Assembly: GCA_900708905.1 (NCBI GenBank)
Contig: CAADRB010000045.1
Location: 1,107,875 to 1,171,874, forward strand
Length of the DNA stretch: 64,000 nt
Reading direction: 5' to 3'
From: Hymenolepis diminuta
Lineage: Eukaryota; Platyhelminthes; Cestoda; Cyclophyllidea; Hymenolepididae
A model generated the notes under the pieces. That model was not told the DNA's origin. It searched no databases and was given only the letters and a program-made list of their open reading frames with translations. Positions 38,801 through 51,900 of this stretch are shown piece after piece (position 1 is the first letter of the stretch; every line of letters begins with the position of its first letter). The translations under genes were made by a program, and so were the position numbers.

Positions 38801-41800
38801 AAATGGTTAAAAAACGTTCAGAAAAGGAATAAAAGTTCATTATCCATATCTAAACAAGTAGGGTAATAATACGTAAAACTTATGGGCCTATTTTAGCATA
38901 TCAGATGAAATTGGAAATGGGAACAAAGCACATGGGTTGAATAACTGTATGATTATTTATGCAAAAGTGAATATGGAACCTGGCAGAGACATATTTTTTG
39001 GTTTGATCTCTTTTACTATCCATACTAATGGATATAAAATTACATTTTTAATCGCGAGGACGTACAAACCACCCAACTACAAAGGCAAGCACCAAATCTA
39101 TAAAAATGTTTTTCGCAGGAAAGTTTATATATTGATTAAAATGCCACTGAAATCCTATTTACCGAAAATGGGTTGTTCTAACTCTACACTTACACACTTT
39201 ATCCAAGAATCTAGTGATCAAATTATAAAATTTGAACTTTGAAACAGTTAGGACAACAATTAACTCTAATAATTATATAACCCCAATTCACCGCACCAAG
39301 AGTTAAATAATACTCAACTCTGATCTCAGTTTCCACTCCACTCCCATCCCTCCATTTCACTCATTGTGACTATTTTGATATTTGCAATATGCACATAAGA
39401 TAGAAAGCTAACAAAGATAAAGCTGTAGTTATTTCTTTGTTTTGAGATGATTAATTTCCAAATTTGGTCTCTAATTTATCCATCATTCTCATAAATATTC
39501 ACGTCCGCACCGCTTTTGACAGTTGACGGAACAAAAACTGTTATCGATCTAGTGGTGTTTTAACCTTCAAAGAGCAATAACATGAAGACGACCCGTATTC
39601 ATATATATGGTCTCTGTGGCATAAAGTGTGTTGGAATAAATGGGCTTCTATCTTATCCCTCACTAAGTCTTAGGTAACTGTAGTCTAAAGATATCTGGTA
39701 GGCACATAGATCATAGCGTCAGAAACAAGCATTACAACAGTATAGACGAATATAAAAATATACTTTCTCAAGATTAAAACAAGCTGAATACTTTTGCTCT
39801 GCTATGCGTAAACCAATAAACGGTTCTAAAACTCCAAAAAATTGGAGTGGCATCATCCCTATCTTTAAAATTGGGTCAATTCTGGTGTATGCTTTCTTCT
39901 GCAATTAGATAAACTTCAGCTTAACGAGACTAAGAAAATGTTAATAAAACCTTATTTTTACTCTAGAAAGCCAACACCTAGTATAATTTTCACTCATTCG
40001 TCTTGTAAGATAGACAACAACAGAAAGCTGTCAACAATTACAAGAAATTCGGCTATTAAAGACAGAGACCCTTGAAGGATGAATCCCCATGCACGTTTCC
40101 GAAATCTTTCATCCATTTCATCACTAATCACTGGGACCCAATTATCTCGACCCCAAAGTGGTGTTTGAAGTGGTTGACCCTACTGTAACCTCAAGCTCCC
40201 TGCGGATAAACATCGTGTGTCCTCAAGCGCTTAATTGTAATATTCGGAAAAAGCTAATTAAGTGGTCCTTGAATGATCTTTGCAAGGGCTCAGTTTCCAT
40301 CTTTTCATGCTATTTCTCCTTTCCTATAACCGTCCCGTTTCATTGGAAGTACACTGCACTTGAGTCCTCATGCGTGTCGTCGCCCAAGTGACTCATAAAC
40401 TGCTTTTCAATAGCCACATGCACACACAGATATACGCTTGTCAGACTTACTCCCACGCTGCCTTCTGATCGCCTTCGTTCCTCAATTCTCTCTTAACCTC
40501 CAGACCCCTTTATCACGGTTCGTTCAATACATTTTGGTCTAATCAACTCTTGGTGTTTTGCTCCACAATTGTTATTAGCTCTTACTCAAACAGCTACGAA
40601 TTGGTGACTGTTATTGCTGTTGTTGGTAGTTATTCAAACTTCAACACACTAACCGCGACCGAAGCTATGTAGAAATATTGGTTTCAAGACAAAATCCTAC
40701 ATATTGTCTTTCTCCTATGCTACATATAAGAAAATGCCATGTTCCCAAAATAATTCTTATTTTCAGGATTCTTTATTTTTCACGTTTTAAATTCTACTTC
40801 TCTTAGTTCCCTTTTATTTGAACGAATTTACTTATATTACGGTTGTAAATGGCGCATAATATGAATCAACCTATCGATACAAAACGTGCGTCCTATTTTG
40901 ATAAGGTGATTTGGGTCGTTTTGTATTGTGGCGTTTTCGAGTTGTATTTGTAACTAGGGTCGGTTAGGGTATCCTACAGAATAGAGCAGATTACCGAATT
41001 TTGTTTAAATTGGCTTAAAGAAAAGTTTTAGAATTACATAAGAGGAATGTTCTCAAAGATGAGAGACTTTCAGCTACTTTTAAGTAATTCAGGTGAGTTT
41101 TTTCTCACATACTTACTCGTTTACAATGGATAAAACAAATATGATATCGGAGTTATGTTAAAGCATATGTGAAAACATCCTGACTGCTTAGAGGACAATC
41201 AAAGTTTCCATTTCTGTGTGAACGTACCTATATATAACGCTGTTTCCCACAGATGTGAAGACCACCTTGTATCCATTGGGAATCTGTAGGTTCGGCACAC
41301 TCCGGAATTCAAAGAAACGTGGAATTATGTAGCAGAAAGAGAGCAGGAGGACCACAGAGATTATTCTCACATGACGTTGAATTGAAGTTACTGACTTTGA
41401 GAAGTAACCTCGTCGAAGATAAAGATATCTTTCCACTAGCAAAGAAACCATCAACCAGACCTACAAGGAAATGCTTGATACTAAATGTAAAATATTTCAG
41501 GGAAAAAACATTAGAAAACTTCTTGTTGAGGTGGTGATATTGTAATCTATGACACCTTAAGTGAACTCTTGTGTGCTCTACTGCTTTTAAAATGCCTTCC
41601 GCTAGTCTCATCTACCTACTCTAAGACTTTCATCAAATATCTTTAAAAATATCGTTTTGTTTCCAAATTTTATATCTACCAAGGCCGTAATTGAAACAGC
41701 TATTAGCGAAGCATAAAGAGGTGAGGTCCTATTTAAGAGTATTAATGATTTTTATTAAAAAAAGAACATGAGAACAAAAATAAAAAGATTTTTGAAATTT

Positions 41801-43840
41801 AATATTTCTCAAATCATTCGAAATTTCAACATAGAAGCTGTTGTCTCTTGCAAGACAATTTCTGACGAATTTTCCGTCATTCAGCAGTCATATTATGTAA
41901 CTCTAGTCCCAAGAAAAGCTACTTTAGGCTAAATATCCCTCCTAAAACAAAGGATCTTCCTAAGACTAACAGGATACAAAAGCCTCTACTGAGCAGAAAG
42001 ATCAAGAGTCATGTAGGAATGCGTACATTTTGAACAAAGTGAGAGGAATGAGAAAGGAGCAAGAAATAAGGAGCACAATTTTGGAGAGAAGAGAAATGTG
42101 TAAGTACTGAGAGTGAGAAACCGGGATTGTGAGGAATGGGCGAAATGAGGTACGATGAGATGGTTAACCGATTTTGCGCTATTTGTTCTTTGACGAGAAA
42201 CTGACATTTAGGGCAGAAGTAGTAAGCGCACAAGAGACCGATTGAGCCTGTAAGTCAGGATGTGCAGGTACAATAAATTCATTATCATCTTTCTATTGAT
42301 AGCCTAACATGTTATTAAATATCTACCTATCCCTGAAGACCTTGCCGATCACCTCATATAATAATCAATTTCAAAGGCACAAACGAAATAGAATTTGCAT
42401 GATTTCTTTGCGCGTAAATTTGTTTTAACAGTTCTTAATTATTGAAATTTGTATTAAAGAAAGCTCAATTCGATCTACTTAGAGTGAAGTGCTTTTGCAC
42501 TGAATAAAGTGAGGAATCGAGCGAAATAATTTTCCAGCTGGAGTGACTTGACACCGAACCGAATATTTTCGGTGCACTTGAGCTAAATTCATAGGTTTTA
42601 TCTATCCTGAATCCCATCATCGATTATTGGATAATAAATCTCTCCTGATACTACCTTTTCTAATTTTTAATGCTTTACGTGATGGGGACTGAGCTAAATA
42701 TATACGATGATGGGCCTGCCAAAATCTCTGACCCCAGACAAAAGTTCGCTCACCTACTTTCCCCTTCTATATTTATGACCCTGAGAAATCTTCTCTATCG
42801 AACAGGATTCAAGTCCCAAACACGTTAGAAGTAGGGCACTGTTAACAAACATACCGGTCTTTGTGAGCACACTTGTCTGCAAAGAAAATAACATGAACGT
42901 ATTGCGGATAGAACTTGGGAGAATAGCGGCAATAGACTAATAATTTTTATGTTTCAAGGTGAAAGAGAGGATTGTATCCAAAGCGGCAAAATAGCCGCTT
43001 TCTTATCCTTTAAGCTCCTTTGTTCCTCATTTCTACTTTTCAAACATCCTATAGGCTCTATGCCTTTCCATATTAGCACGCCTCAACTGTAAGATGCTAC
43101 TTAATAAAAATTTACTGAAATGATGCTTCCCACAAGGTCAAATGCTCTGAAAGTTGGGCAACAAACCTACCAGCCAAGAACCTAGGAAACAGATTAGAAC
43201 GTTTAATGGCTGGAATTTTTGGATCAGAGAGCACTGAAGTGTGTTTGTAATAAAAAAGGGAGCATTATGAAATAAGAAACAGGGTTCTTTTGGTTACCAA
43301 ACTTTATTTCTACACTTCTATCTGATTCACCTTCTCTTCAAAACCTTTTTAAAAAATAATCTGACTATTTCTCGCCTTTATATGCTTCCGCGTGAACAGG
43401 AACAATAATGTGGAAAAAAAACATCAGGATACACTTACCGAAGAAACCTCAAAAAAGACCGTAAACGGTAGGGCAACAGGTACAAGATGGGCTGCTCTTT
43501 GAGCGTAAGCAGTTGTCTGATACGAAAAGTTAACACCACTTAAATGGACAGCTACTTTCAGTGGTATTTTGAGTGCCAAATAGAGACAGTCAAGTAGTGC
43601 AATCAGTGTGAAGTAGAGTGTTGCCCCGCATCTGTTTGTTGCCTTGTTAAAACCAACCACACAAGCCAAATTGAGGAGAAGACCAGCCAAGCAGAGTAGA
43701 CTAAAGACGATTCCGTATATCATGTAGAAAAGGCTGGCATCCCAGGGTTTTCCGCAAAAGTAGTCGTCATAACAATCAGTAAAATTTCTGAAGATGGGAC
43801 TAGTGGGCGGTAAAGTTGCGATAGATGTGGCTTCGTTCAT
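32880..43840 (-). CDS. Rhodopsin-family GPCR, FMRFamide/neuropeptide receptor-like
   Basis: A predicted seven-helix plasma-membrane receptor for a peptide ligand. Exons: 43840-43439 (134 codons), 41460-41228, 33702-32880. Junction phases 0 and 2 match on both sides; total 1458 nt, 485 aa plus stop. TM1 is about 37-63 with N57 (1.50). TM2 is about 73-95 with D84 (2.50). TM3 ends in ERY at 144-146, standing for DRY. TM4 includes RIISVVLLLSFCYI. TM5 starts in exon 3 (NVPVEMFLPYL). TM6 contains GFLLLITKIPRLILLALE, like the FLLC..PR.....E pattern of invertebrate FMRFamide receptors. TM7 is followed by FGVHFRHAL. N19 and N104 are potential N-glycosylation sites. The C-tail is acidic with a CCCAC cluster that could be palmitoylated. 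Oddities: no cysteine at 3.25 or in extracellular loop 2, and KPIIH where NPxxY is expected. Introns of 2 kb and 7.5 kb hold repeats. The ligand is inferred only from family resemblance. Confidence 0.85.
33703..36130. other. GPCR intron 2, proximal part
   Basis: Intronic AT-rich DNA. A 66-codon minus-strand frame at 34114-34314 has no recognisable motif. No RNA gene seen. Confidence 0.4.
36131..36630 (+). repeat. LTR-like element (family A), copy 1, in GPCR intron 2
   Basis: It shows CTGCGGTGACCTCAAG, TGTGTCCTCAAG, GTGGACCTCGAATGAGCCTT, a TATA-like CCCTTTATACAAAACC near 36411, a pyrimidine-rich stretch, AATAAA at 36518-36523, CTTGGTCTATACAACC, then ATTGTTGTTGTTAACTGTCA. The same blocks in the same order occur at 40085-40670, 51200-51690 and, in part, 47700-48085. 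TATA, about 100 bases, then AATAAA suggests an LTR. No internal coding region is attached. Confidence 0.55.
36631..40084. other. GPCR intron 2, central part
   Basis: AT-rich intronic DNA. Short frames at 38147-38386 and 38937-39242 (plus) and 39719-39904 (minus) carry no recognised domain. Confidence 0.4.
40085..40670 (+). repeat. LTR-like element (family A), copy 2, in GPCR intron 2
   Basis: The blocks ACTGTAACCTCAAGCTCCCT, CGTGTGTCCTCAAGCGCTTA, AAGTGGTCCTTGAATGATCT, CCCGTTTCATTGGAAGTACA, CAATACATTTTGGTCTAATC and ACTGTTATTGCTGTTGTTGG follow the order of copy 1. The poly(A) signal position is mutated to AATACA. Confidence 0.55.
41990..42230 (-). repeat. LTR-like fragment (family B-related), reverse copy in GPCR intron 1
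   Basis: The reverse complement contains CGTACCTCATTTCGCCCATT, CTCACTCTCAGTACTTACAC and CTCATTCCTCTCACTTTGTT. These match, in order, 9740-9910. The minus-strand frames across it are repeat-derived. Confidence 0.4.
42800..43130 (+). repeat. Dispersed repeat (family C), diverged copy in GPCR intron 1
   Basis: It contains ACACGTTAGAAGTAGGGCAC near 42820 and, at its 3' end, CTCTATGCCTTTCCATATTA, then GCACGCCTCAA. These match the two ends of the copies at 9325-9600 and 11855-12180. The middle has diverged. Confidence 0.4.
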
Positions 43841-43983
43841 GATTGAAGGAACAGTTCTATATAATGTAAAATGAAATTAAAATAGACACCAGAACACTGG
43901 CTATTGTAGGCAATCTTAACAAGTTCTTAGTCTGTTTAAGAGCTTCTTCACTGAAAGAGTAGCGTACTGTGACAGTTCTTATT

Positions 43984-44112
43984 AGGAACTCGCATTCTAA
44001 TACCTATATCTTGACCAGTACGGTTGGTCATGTCGTTCACTGAATGTGCACCGATAAGTTTTGAGATGGTGACCTTCGACTTTGCAGAAGTAAGCGCTAA
44101 CCATTACGCCAC
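43984..44112 (-). repeat. SINE-like repeat, reverse copy upstream of the GPCR
   Basis: Read on the minus strand the head is GGCGTAATGGTTAGCGCTTA, containing a clear tRNA A-box (TGGTTAGCGCTTA). A degraded B-box region (GGTCACCATCTC) follows, then TATCGGTGCACATTCAGTGA and ATGACCAACCGTACTGGTCA. The A-box is the best preserved in the window. Confidence 0.65.
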
Positions 44113-44616
44113 AAACGTATATGAGAAATCCCAAATGGTAGCCATCTGTAAAGGGTATAGAGACCAGCAGAGATGTCTCATCTCAGATGTCATACACTAA
44201 AAAACAATATTAATAAAAACAAAAACTTTGCCAGCAATTTCAAAAACAAATTACAACTCAATATCAATAGATAAAAAATTTGGATTTAAAAAACATTGTT
44301 TAGGGAAACAATAAAAGTGGAATCGAAATTTTGGGTGCCTAATGCAGAATCCATGAATAGCAATTAATTTGTCTATCATACGTAACATTGCAAATTTATT
44401 TAATAACACTTATAATATAATAACACAAAATAAACATTAATAGAATGAGAAAATTTATTAAGCAATAGTATTTTATTTTTTAACACGACGATCGCTATAA
44501 ATGATTATATACATTCCGTACAATTTCTTTTAATAAATATTCATTTGTAAAATGTTTATATGGAATCAAAACTTTTAAAAGTGCAATAAAAAGAAGTAAC
44601 TCATTCAATACTTTAC

Positions 44617-44868
44617 TTACTCAGAAAATTCGCTTGGATGTGGAGCAACTGAACAAGTTTTGAAACGTGAGATGTAATTACACCAATCTCCAAATTTAGG
44701 ATAATTCTGAGCCTCTTTAACAAATTCAGGTGTGCAATACTTTTTAAGAGACTTGGCAGTATCGTAATATAAATCTGCAGTCATGTTGGATATATTTGAA
44801 ACCTGAGGAAGGTCAAAATATTTGACCATTAAATCGGCGATCTCAAAAAAATCCAGCTTCTCAGCCAT
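44617..44868 (-). CDS. Unidentified small protein or first exon
   Basis: An ATG at 44868 (MAEKLDFFEIADLMVKYF) opens a frame of 83 codons with balanced composition, three cysteines and no signal peptide or membrane segment. Read through, it stops at TAA, but the last codons overlap a near-perfect donor, TCTGA|GTAAGTAAAG, at about 44625. More likely this is the 5' exon of a spliced gene with a phase 2 boundary; I could not find the next exon. It lies about 0.8 kb upstream of the GPCR start on the same strand. I do not recognise the family. Confidence 0.4.
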   Translation of the reverse strand: MAEKLDFFEIADLMVKYFDLPQVSNISNMTADLYYDTAKSLKKYCTPEFVKEAQNYPKFGDWCNYISRFKTCSVAPHPSEFSE

Positions 44869-44869
44869 T

Positions 44870-45918
44870 TCGTTTCACAAATGTATTGATGAATTACGTT
44901 CAATTATTGAAGAAGATAGATTAACTCGATGCATGCAAATATTTGTTCATGACAACAGCGTAATAGCCAACGCAATGTCAACTACAGGAAGTGGCCCGAA
45001 CCCCGATTTGAAAAGGTGCGTTTGGCCAATACTTGAGGATTGTAATTGAATTACATAAACAAATATCTTACCATTTCAATGCAAATTTAATTAATTTTTT
45101 TGACATAATAAATTAAAATAAAATACCTACTTTAGTGCAACATATAGTTTTTAATAAATTTACTTAATTCCTTCTTATTCACTTAAAATCTATATTCCAT
45201 TTATCTAGTATTAGTCAGGAAAGATTGATATTTAATCATCCCTGTAGTTTATAAAAATACATAATAACATTAATTTTTATAGTTTTAATTTACTATTATT
45301 GATCGTTCTTCTGTTCGTTTTTCTTTTTCTCTACAAAGCATTCGTCGAACTTATACTCTCAAATCTTTGTGAGCTTATTAGAATCCCGCTTTGACTCATA
45401 GGCCTACTATTATTCTGAAATTTGAAACAAGGGAAATTTTAGGTAACCTTATAACAAATGCAAGCGACTTTCAGTTCGAGACTTGTACACAAAGTTCTTA
45501 CACAATGTAATGCCGATTCGCTAATATGGAAAATTACAGAGGACCGTCCCGATCCGATTGACTATTCTCAAAATAAATCCACGTCAAATACTGCCATATC
45601 TCTACCCGCATGTTCCCCAATTCTTCTTATATGGATTAATATTTCATAATTAGGACTAGTCTACTACAATGCAAAAGTCTTCTCCCTCATTTTCCATTTC
45701 TGCATTAGTTCTACTACTAGAAAAGGAGGGGAAGTGTAGATTCTTGGTAAAAAGACGTTTAGCAGACACACGCCTCCCCAAATCCGTCGAACATAATTAA
45801 CATATTGCTTCCTCAATTAAGTTAACAAATAAATAAAACAAGATTTCAAAACACGGTAACCATATAACACTTCAAAAAAAATAATTTTCCGTATCTACAC
45901 TAATATCGCGTTCATTGA
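44870..45918. other. Intergenic, 3' flank of the asparaginase gene
   Basis: AT-rich sequence. Short plus-strand frames at 44822-45049 and 45458-45649 lack recognisable motifs; the first overlaps the exon at 44617-44868 in antisense. Confidence 0.4.
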
Positions 45919-48900
45919 TTAATGGTCTCTGAGGGCATTTTCCAGCAATCGTACGATATCATCGAAACCTCTTTCTTTCGCTTCCTCCAATGCTGTGGTT
46001 CCATACCGCGTTAGCTGAGCGGGGTCAATGCCAGCACCACCAGATTCAATTATATTCATGTCATCACCTCCCCCAAATGATGCGTTTAATGTCTCCTTAG
46101 CGATCAAATACCGAACAGTCTCGGTTTGATGATACGCCACAGCTGTGTGAAGCGGCGCACGACCCTCAGCATCATACTCCTGCAAGAATACAAAGTAATA
46201 AGGTTTCGTTTTACTGATATAAAGAAACGTCATAATCTAAATGATCAAAGTTGTACACCATATCCGCGGTAGCTCCCTACCGCCCCAATAAGGAAAATAA
46301 TTCACGAAAATTTAAGGAATTCTGCTCAGGGTTCCGTAAATTACCGATTTTCCTCCTATCGTCCAACCCAGCTCTTGATGTTTTCATTTTCAGAAAGACT
46401 ATTGTGCGCTGTTAATTTTTATTAAGATTGTCAGTTATTTCAACGTGGGAATCTTAAGGTATTTTATTACTGGGATCAAAGCTACTTTAACGCATCAACA
46501 ATCCTACGGATTTCCTACTATGCACTTGCAATAATTGATATTTTGCTCTCTTCCAAACTCACTTGTAGTGATAAGCCAGCCAGTCGATAGAATTTCAACT
46601 GATTAATCCTACCCGCTCCAGCAGCAGCATTAGTTTCACGAGCTCGAGCCGAGGTGATGGACGAGAAGTGACAACCATACTTTGTCATCAGCCTGATCAG
46701 CGAAACAGTCACATTGATACCGCGAACAGCCCACGAAAGGGGTGTGAAACCACGTTTGTCAACCACGTTGGCGTTAACGCCATTCTTCAACATGAGTCGA
46801 CAAGATCTCAATGCCCCGGCGCCAGCGGCGATATGTAAAGGATAGACGTGTCTGTTGTCGCAAAACTAAAACGAAAAATGTCATTTGATAGGTTCACATA
46901 AGGGTAATAATGCTGATTTTTTATTGATCGTTCATCGACGAACAATGACCGCGAAATCGGTCAACTCCCATATTGCACCTGAATTCGTCCGGTTAATCAC
47001 AACCCGCGTCCTAATCACGTAACGCAGATGGTTGTTGCTTTCTCTTCGAATTCCCACTTCCTCTACGTGATCCTTCCTCGTTTCCTCAATCAATCCTTTA
47101 CTGTTATTCAACACATCCGTGATAATGATTTTGAGAAAAATTGCTGTATCCCGTTAGCATCCTAGAAGGCCAATCCAATTGCAGAGATATCTCTAGGCCT
47201 AAATTGATCGGGCTCCTAGAGTAGTTCTAATGAAGGCATTTAGTACTAAGTTAGAATGCCTTCATACCCCTGAAAAGCATCAGTCGGTCATCATAGATCG
47301 ATCACATCTAGGGAATGCGCAGATTATTTATTTTTTAACCTCCAAGAATGGCAGTTTAAGTTATATTCCTATATAAGATATATCTCCAGGAAAGTCATGA
47401 TCCGTGAAATGGGTCACCTTACGATATCCTTCAGCCAAGCTTCAATGGAAAAGTTTTATCTTTTTGCAGTTTTGAGCCATTAACTCAGTTCTCTAACAAA
47501 TGAAATTTGAAGTAAATTTTCAGAAAAAACACGACCGAGTCAACAATTTTAAAGTGGTTTATTCAAGTCTTAGAAGCATTTTCGCATTTAACAGTGAAAT
47601 TCAACGATCTTTATTGAATTACAACTAACAGTTATGGAGTTCTAAACTTACGTGCTTCAAGATATAATTGAAGAATGACTCTCAATGCATTAAGGAAAGT
47701 TATTCTTTAGTTGCTTTCTTTACAAAAATACCTTGATTTTTCGCCTTTATGTCCCTTAGACTCAAACCCCTATCTATTATGTCTACACAAGTTTACCGAT
47801 TATCCCTTTTTCTACGATTGTCCCATTTCATTTAAAAATATACCTGCACTTACATCCTTATCCGTCCAAGTGACCCACATAAATTGTTTTGATATTGCCA
47901 CTCACACAAACGCAGACAAACGCATGTTTTTTACCTGCTGGTAGGCTTCCTTATCATCTCCTTTCCTCCTCATCTCTCTCTTCTCTCCCGAATTCCCATG
48001 GTATTATATTGAATACGATTTGGTCTACACAACCTTTCTACTTTTTGGAACCATTATTAGCTCTTGTTAGCTCTGCATGCGTGCTTTCTTCCGCTGTGTG
48101 AAATACACATTTACGAATACTTATTTAAATTTGAACCTCCATTCCGTCCAAATTTACAACCAGAGGCCTGTAAAAATAAGCTTAAACCGAGGTTATTATT
48201 GTGGTACCTAAATCCAAGGTCAGCCCACTTGATTTACAAACGGTATATGATTGACACCTCTCTGTCTCCAAAAGCATCCTAATTGTCTTCTCAATTATAT
48301 TTAACTTTATATGCAAATATGATGGTTGCATTGGTTTCCAATGTACTGCAAACATCTCGAAATATCTAAAAGCATAAAAAGGGCTTTTATCCATAAAAAT
48401 TCTTTACTGTTCATGAACAAACTACTCGAATTTTTTTAGTTCTTTGGATGTCGTAACTTGGAAAGAAATATGTCTTTCCGTATCAATGACAAGGATTTTA
48501 GTAAATCATGTCCTGATCTGAGCAAATAGATATAATAATAAATGAGACGACCAGATTGCGATTACAATGAACTAATTGTCCCACTTCTAAATGCTTAAAA
48601 TTTTATAATAAAATTTTCTTTAATATGTCCATAATCTTTGGTAATGTTTCATCAACGGATTATGTGAAGAAGTCAGGCTCTTTCAAAATTTGAGCTAAAC
48701 ATCGAGCAACGACTTAAAAGGAAGCACACATTCCATTACATTATGTTCAAGCATTTTGTAAAGCAACAAATTTATACTATATTTGCCCTAAAAGGTCGCA
48801 AATTTACCTCAAAATGACCGGCGATACGAAAGAGCTGTTCCAACACTTCAACATCATCATTCACAGCTGCAGCACACATTAGCGAACGGAAGAGGTTAAC

Positions 48901-51900
48901 CGACCACACACTCGCCAGCCCAGTATTCTCCGCATTCACCAGTATACAACCCAGACCGGTGGTGGTTGCCATGGAGGCCATACCTTCCACGGAACGATTG
49001 CGATCCAACGAGGATCTGCGGTGATGACGGGTTTCAACAAAGGACTCGGTCATCTCTCCGCGAAGATTGTGACCTAACATTCGACGTTGGGTGCCTGTGT
49101 CACTCCATTTGCCCAGAACGTAGGCCATCTTCATTAATGCTGCTTCTGTGGTTATGTCCTAAAAGCGAAAACACAGCTACTGATTCCATTTAAGCAGATA
49201 CAAATGCAAAAATATATAATTGTGTATAAGACAAGAAAGTTGAATGCCTATTCTTCGCAGTGTCCTTTTGAATTTCAATCTTTTTAAGATTGCTGAGCAA
49301 AAAAGATCATGATATCCTCGATAACAGATTAAGTGAAAAAGGAATACAAGTAGATGGAAGTGTATTCGTGCCATCCAATACATTATAATATGACTCGAAA
49401 CACGAACATCAATATTTATTTATTGATTTCTACCGGCCGGTTGAGTTAATTATGGTAAAACACGAATGAATGAGACCAATAAGAGCGTGCACAATTCAAT
49501 TAATGAGTGAGGAATCGTTACGGCATTGAAAAAGATTTGCAATTTTCTTTGCTAGTGGCAAAGTGATAAGAAGGCGAAAGAATACTCTGGGAGCGCCGGA
49601 AGTGCAATTGAATGTTATCGCTGTCACATCATTACTATGGAAGGTGACGGCATGACGAGACCAACCGCCATTCATTTAATGGTCCGTTGTCTGACCGATC
49701 ATATTTTGCCAAGTCTAATGATTGGTTCAATCTCCTCCGACCAATTACTATTGAGACGAACCCCACACCAAATATATAGTCTCATAATTAATTAGTAAAT
49801 GTCTAATTTTATTTGCTCATCACATTAATATTGCCCGATTAAATCTCTCTCTCCCTCCCTAGAGTCCAAACAAGTTTAGTATACCTCACAACAGTTGGCC
49901 TGATCACACATAACAACACCTGGCCGTTTTTAATCATTTTTAAAAACGGGAAATATTAAATAAAGTTATGAGAAGTAGAAACTTAAGTTAGGCGATCAAG
50001 ATAATCACTCTATTTGAATTATAGAAGCACCAAGTTATTGAAATCATATTTAGTGATGAGTGAGGACCTAGTGTTCCAAAGTTGATGATTAGAGTTTAAT
50101 GAACGGTTGAGTTAAATGGATGGTCGTGAAAATTGGATACATTTGTACCTTTTAATAGCCAAAGATAGGCCATTTAACACATAGACGCTTTTATGCATCA
50201 GAGCTCACCAGAGTTCATTAAAAGGCGATTTCTAATAATAATTTATAACAATCATGAAGCTACCTAAAGTTTTTACTAAAAAATCAAATTATCATCAAGA
50301 CCCAATAGAATTTTATTTCTTATGCTTATACTAATATGAATAATTTGCTAGCAATAAGAGTAAATACGTAGATGGCAACACTGAACAGAGTAAACAAAAA
50401 AGTCCAACACTTTTTCTCCACTTAATTCATGACAAATTATTTTCCCATGACGAAATTAATATTTTATGTTTTCTTCCCATTATTACTAAAAAACGATTAC
50501 TCCTTAAATTATTACCATGAACTAATATAAATTATGATATATTGGACATATTTTTTGTTACAACAACGTGAACTTGTGTTTTTCTTCTTCTTGATTGGGA
50601 TATCGACTTGTAGGCAATAATAGTTGGTGACGAAAGGCTAAAAAAGAACTCGAAATTCAAGTATTTATATGAACATTCATAATTGAATATTGATGAATTT
50701 GAACTTATCAAATTACAGAAGCAGATTGAATTATTCCTGAAGAAGTACCAGAAACACAATGAATCAATGCTGAAGAAACAAGAGAAAATTCTTATGATTC
50801 CGATTCTAAATTTATGAACATGGAAACTGAAACATCAGACATCTTCTTGCTCAAATCATCTTCAGAATCTCTGGTTCTACAAGTTCATGAATTTCACTAT
50901 GACCTAGGAGCAAATCAAATCTTAGCTAACCGATTTGAAAAATGTAAGGATATTCTCCGAAACGATCTCACTGATATCCCAGATAATGTAGAAGTTAGGT
51001 TGCTGTTACGCAAATTAGGGCTTGCTGAAAATGAAAGCTTAAAATGTGTCATCTATCCAAGAAAAATTTCGAATCTAAAAAAGACAAACAAAGCATTGTA
51101 CAGAATCGTCATATTACCTGAGTGAAAAAGATACCTACATTCACAAAGACTTACTGTATTGAAGCAGTAATTACTTTAATAACAAGATTTAGATTTCAGA
51201 TGGATACGTTTTCTAAATTTTTATTTATGTCCTCACTAATCCTAATTATCTCGACTTCAGAGTGGCATTTGAAATGCTTGATCCTACTCTAACCTCGAGT
51301 ACCTTGTAGATGATAAGCATTGTGTTCCCAAGTGGTTTATTTTAGCTATCGGAATAAGCTAGTTAAGTGATCCTTGAATGAACGTTGAAAAAGTTCAGCT
51401 TCCCCACAGTGTCCGGATCCATTCCATCTGTTTTTACTATTTCTCCTATATGAGACTATATAAACCTTTCTACACATATATAGGCACACCATGTATATAT
51501 ATATACATTGCTTGTCAATTACCGATTCCTATGCTTCCTTCTCATCTCCTTTGTCCCTTATCTCTCCTTTACCTCTTGAAACCTCATCGTAGTTTGTTTA
51601 ATACACTTTGACCTACGCAACTCTTTGTACTTTACTTTTGGAACTGTAATGTGATGTTGTTAGCTGCCAGCCGTTAGTTGTTACTCTAAATCTCAACAAT
51701 AATCTTCTAGTTAATCCTATTTATAATCAGTAAATACCTTTATCTTACGAAAGAACATGAAGAATGAGCATATAATTGCTAACATTAACAGTTAACCGAA
51801 AAAGAAAAGGGATACAATGAGCTTCAGTAAATTCTATTCAACTGCAAACATTAAAATCACATGATATCATCTTGTTTTCTCAGTCCATGGAAGAAAAATA

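Noticed and set aside
41986..42233. Two overlapping minus-strand frames
   Set aside because: They translate the pyrimidine-rich part of an LTR-like repeat.
48966..49193. Plus-strand frame across 48966-49193
   Set aside because: Antisense shadow of the asparaginase exon 49158-48808.
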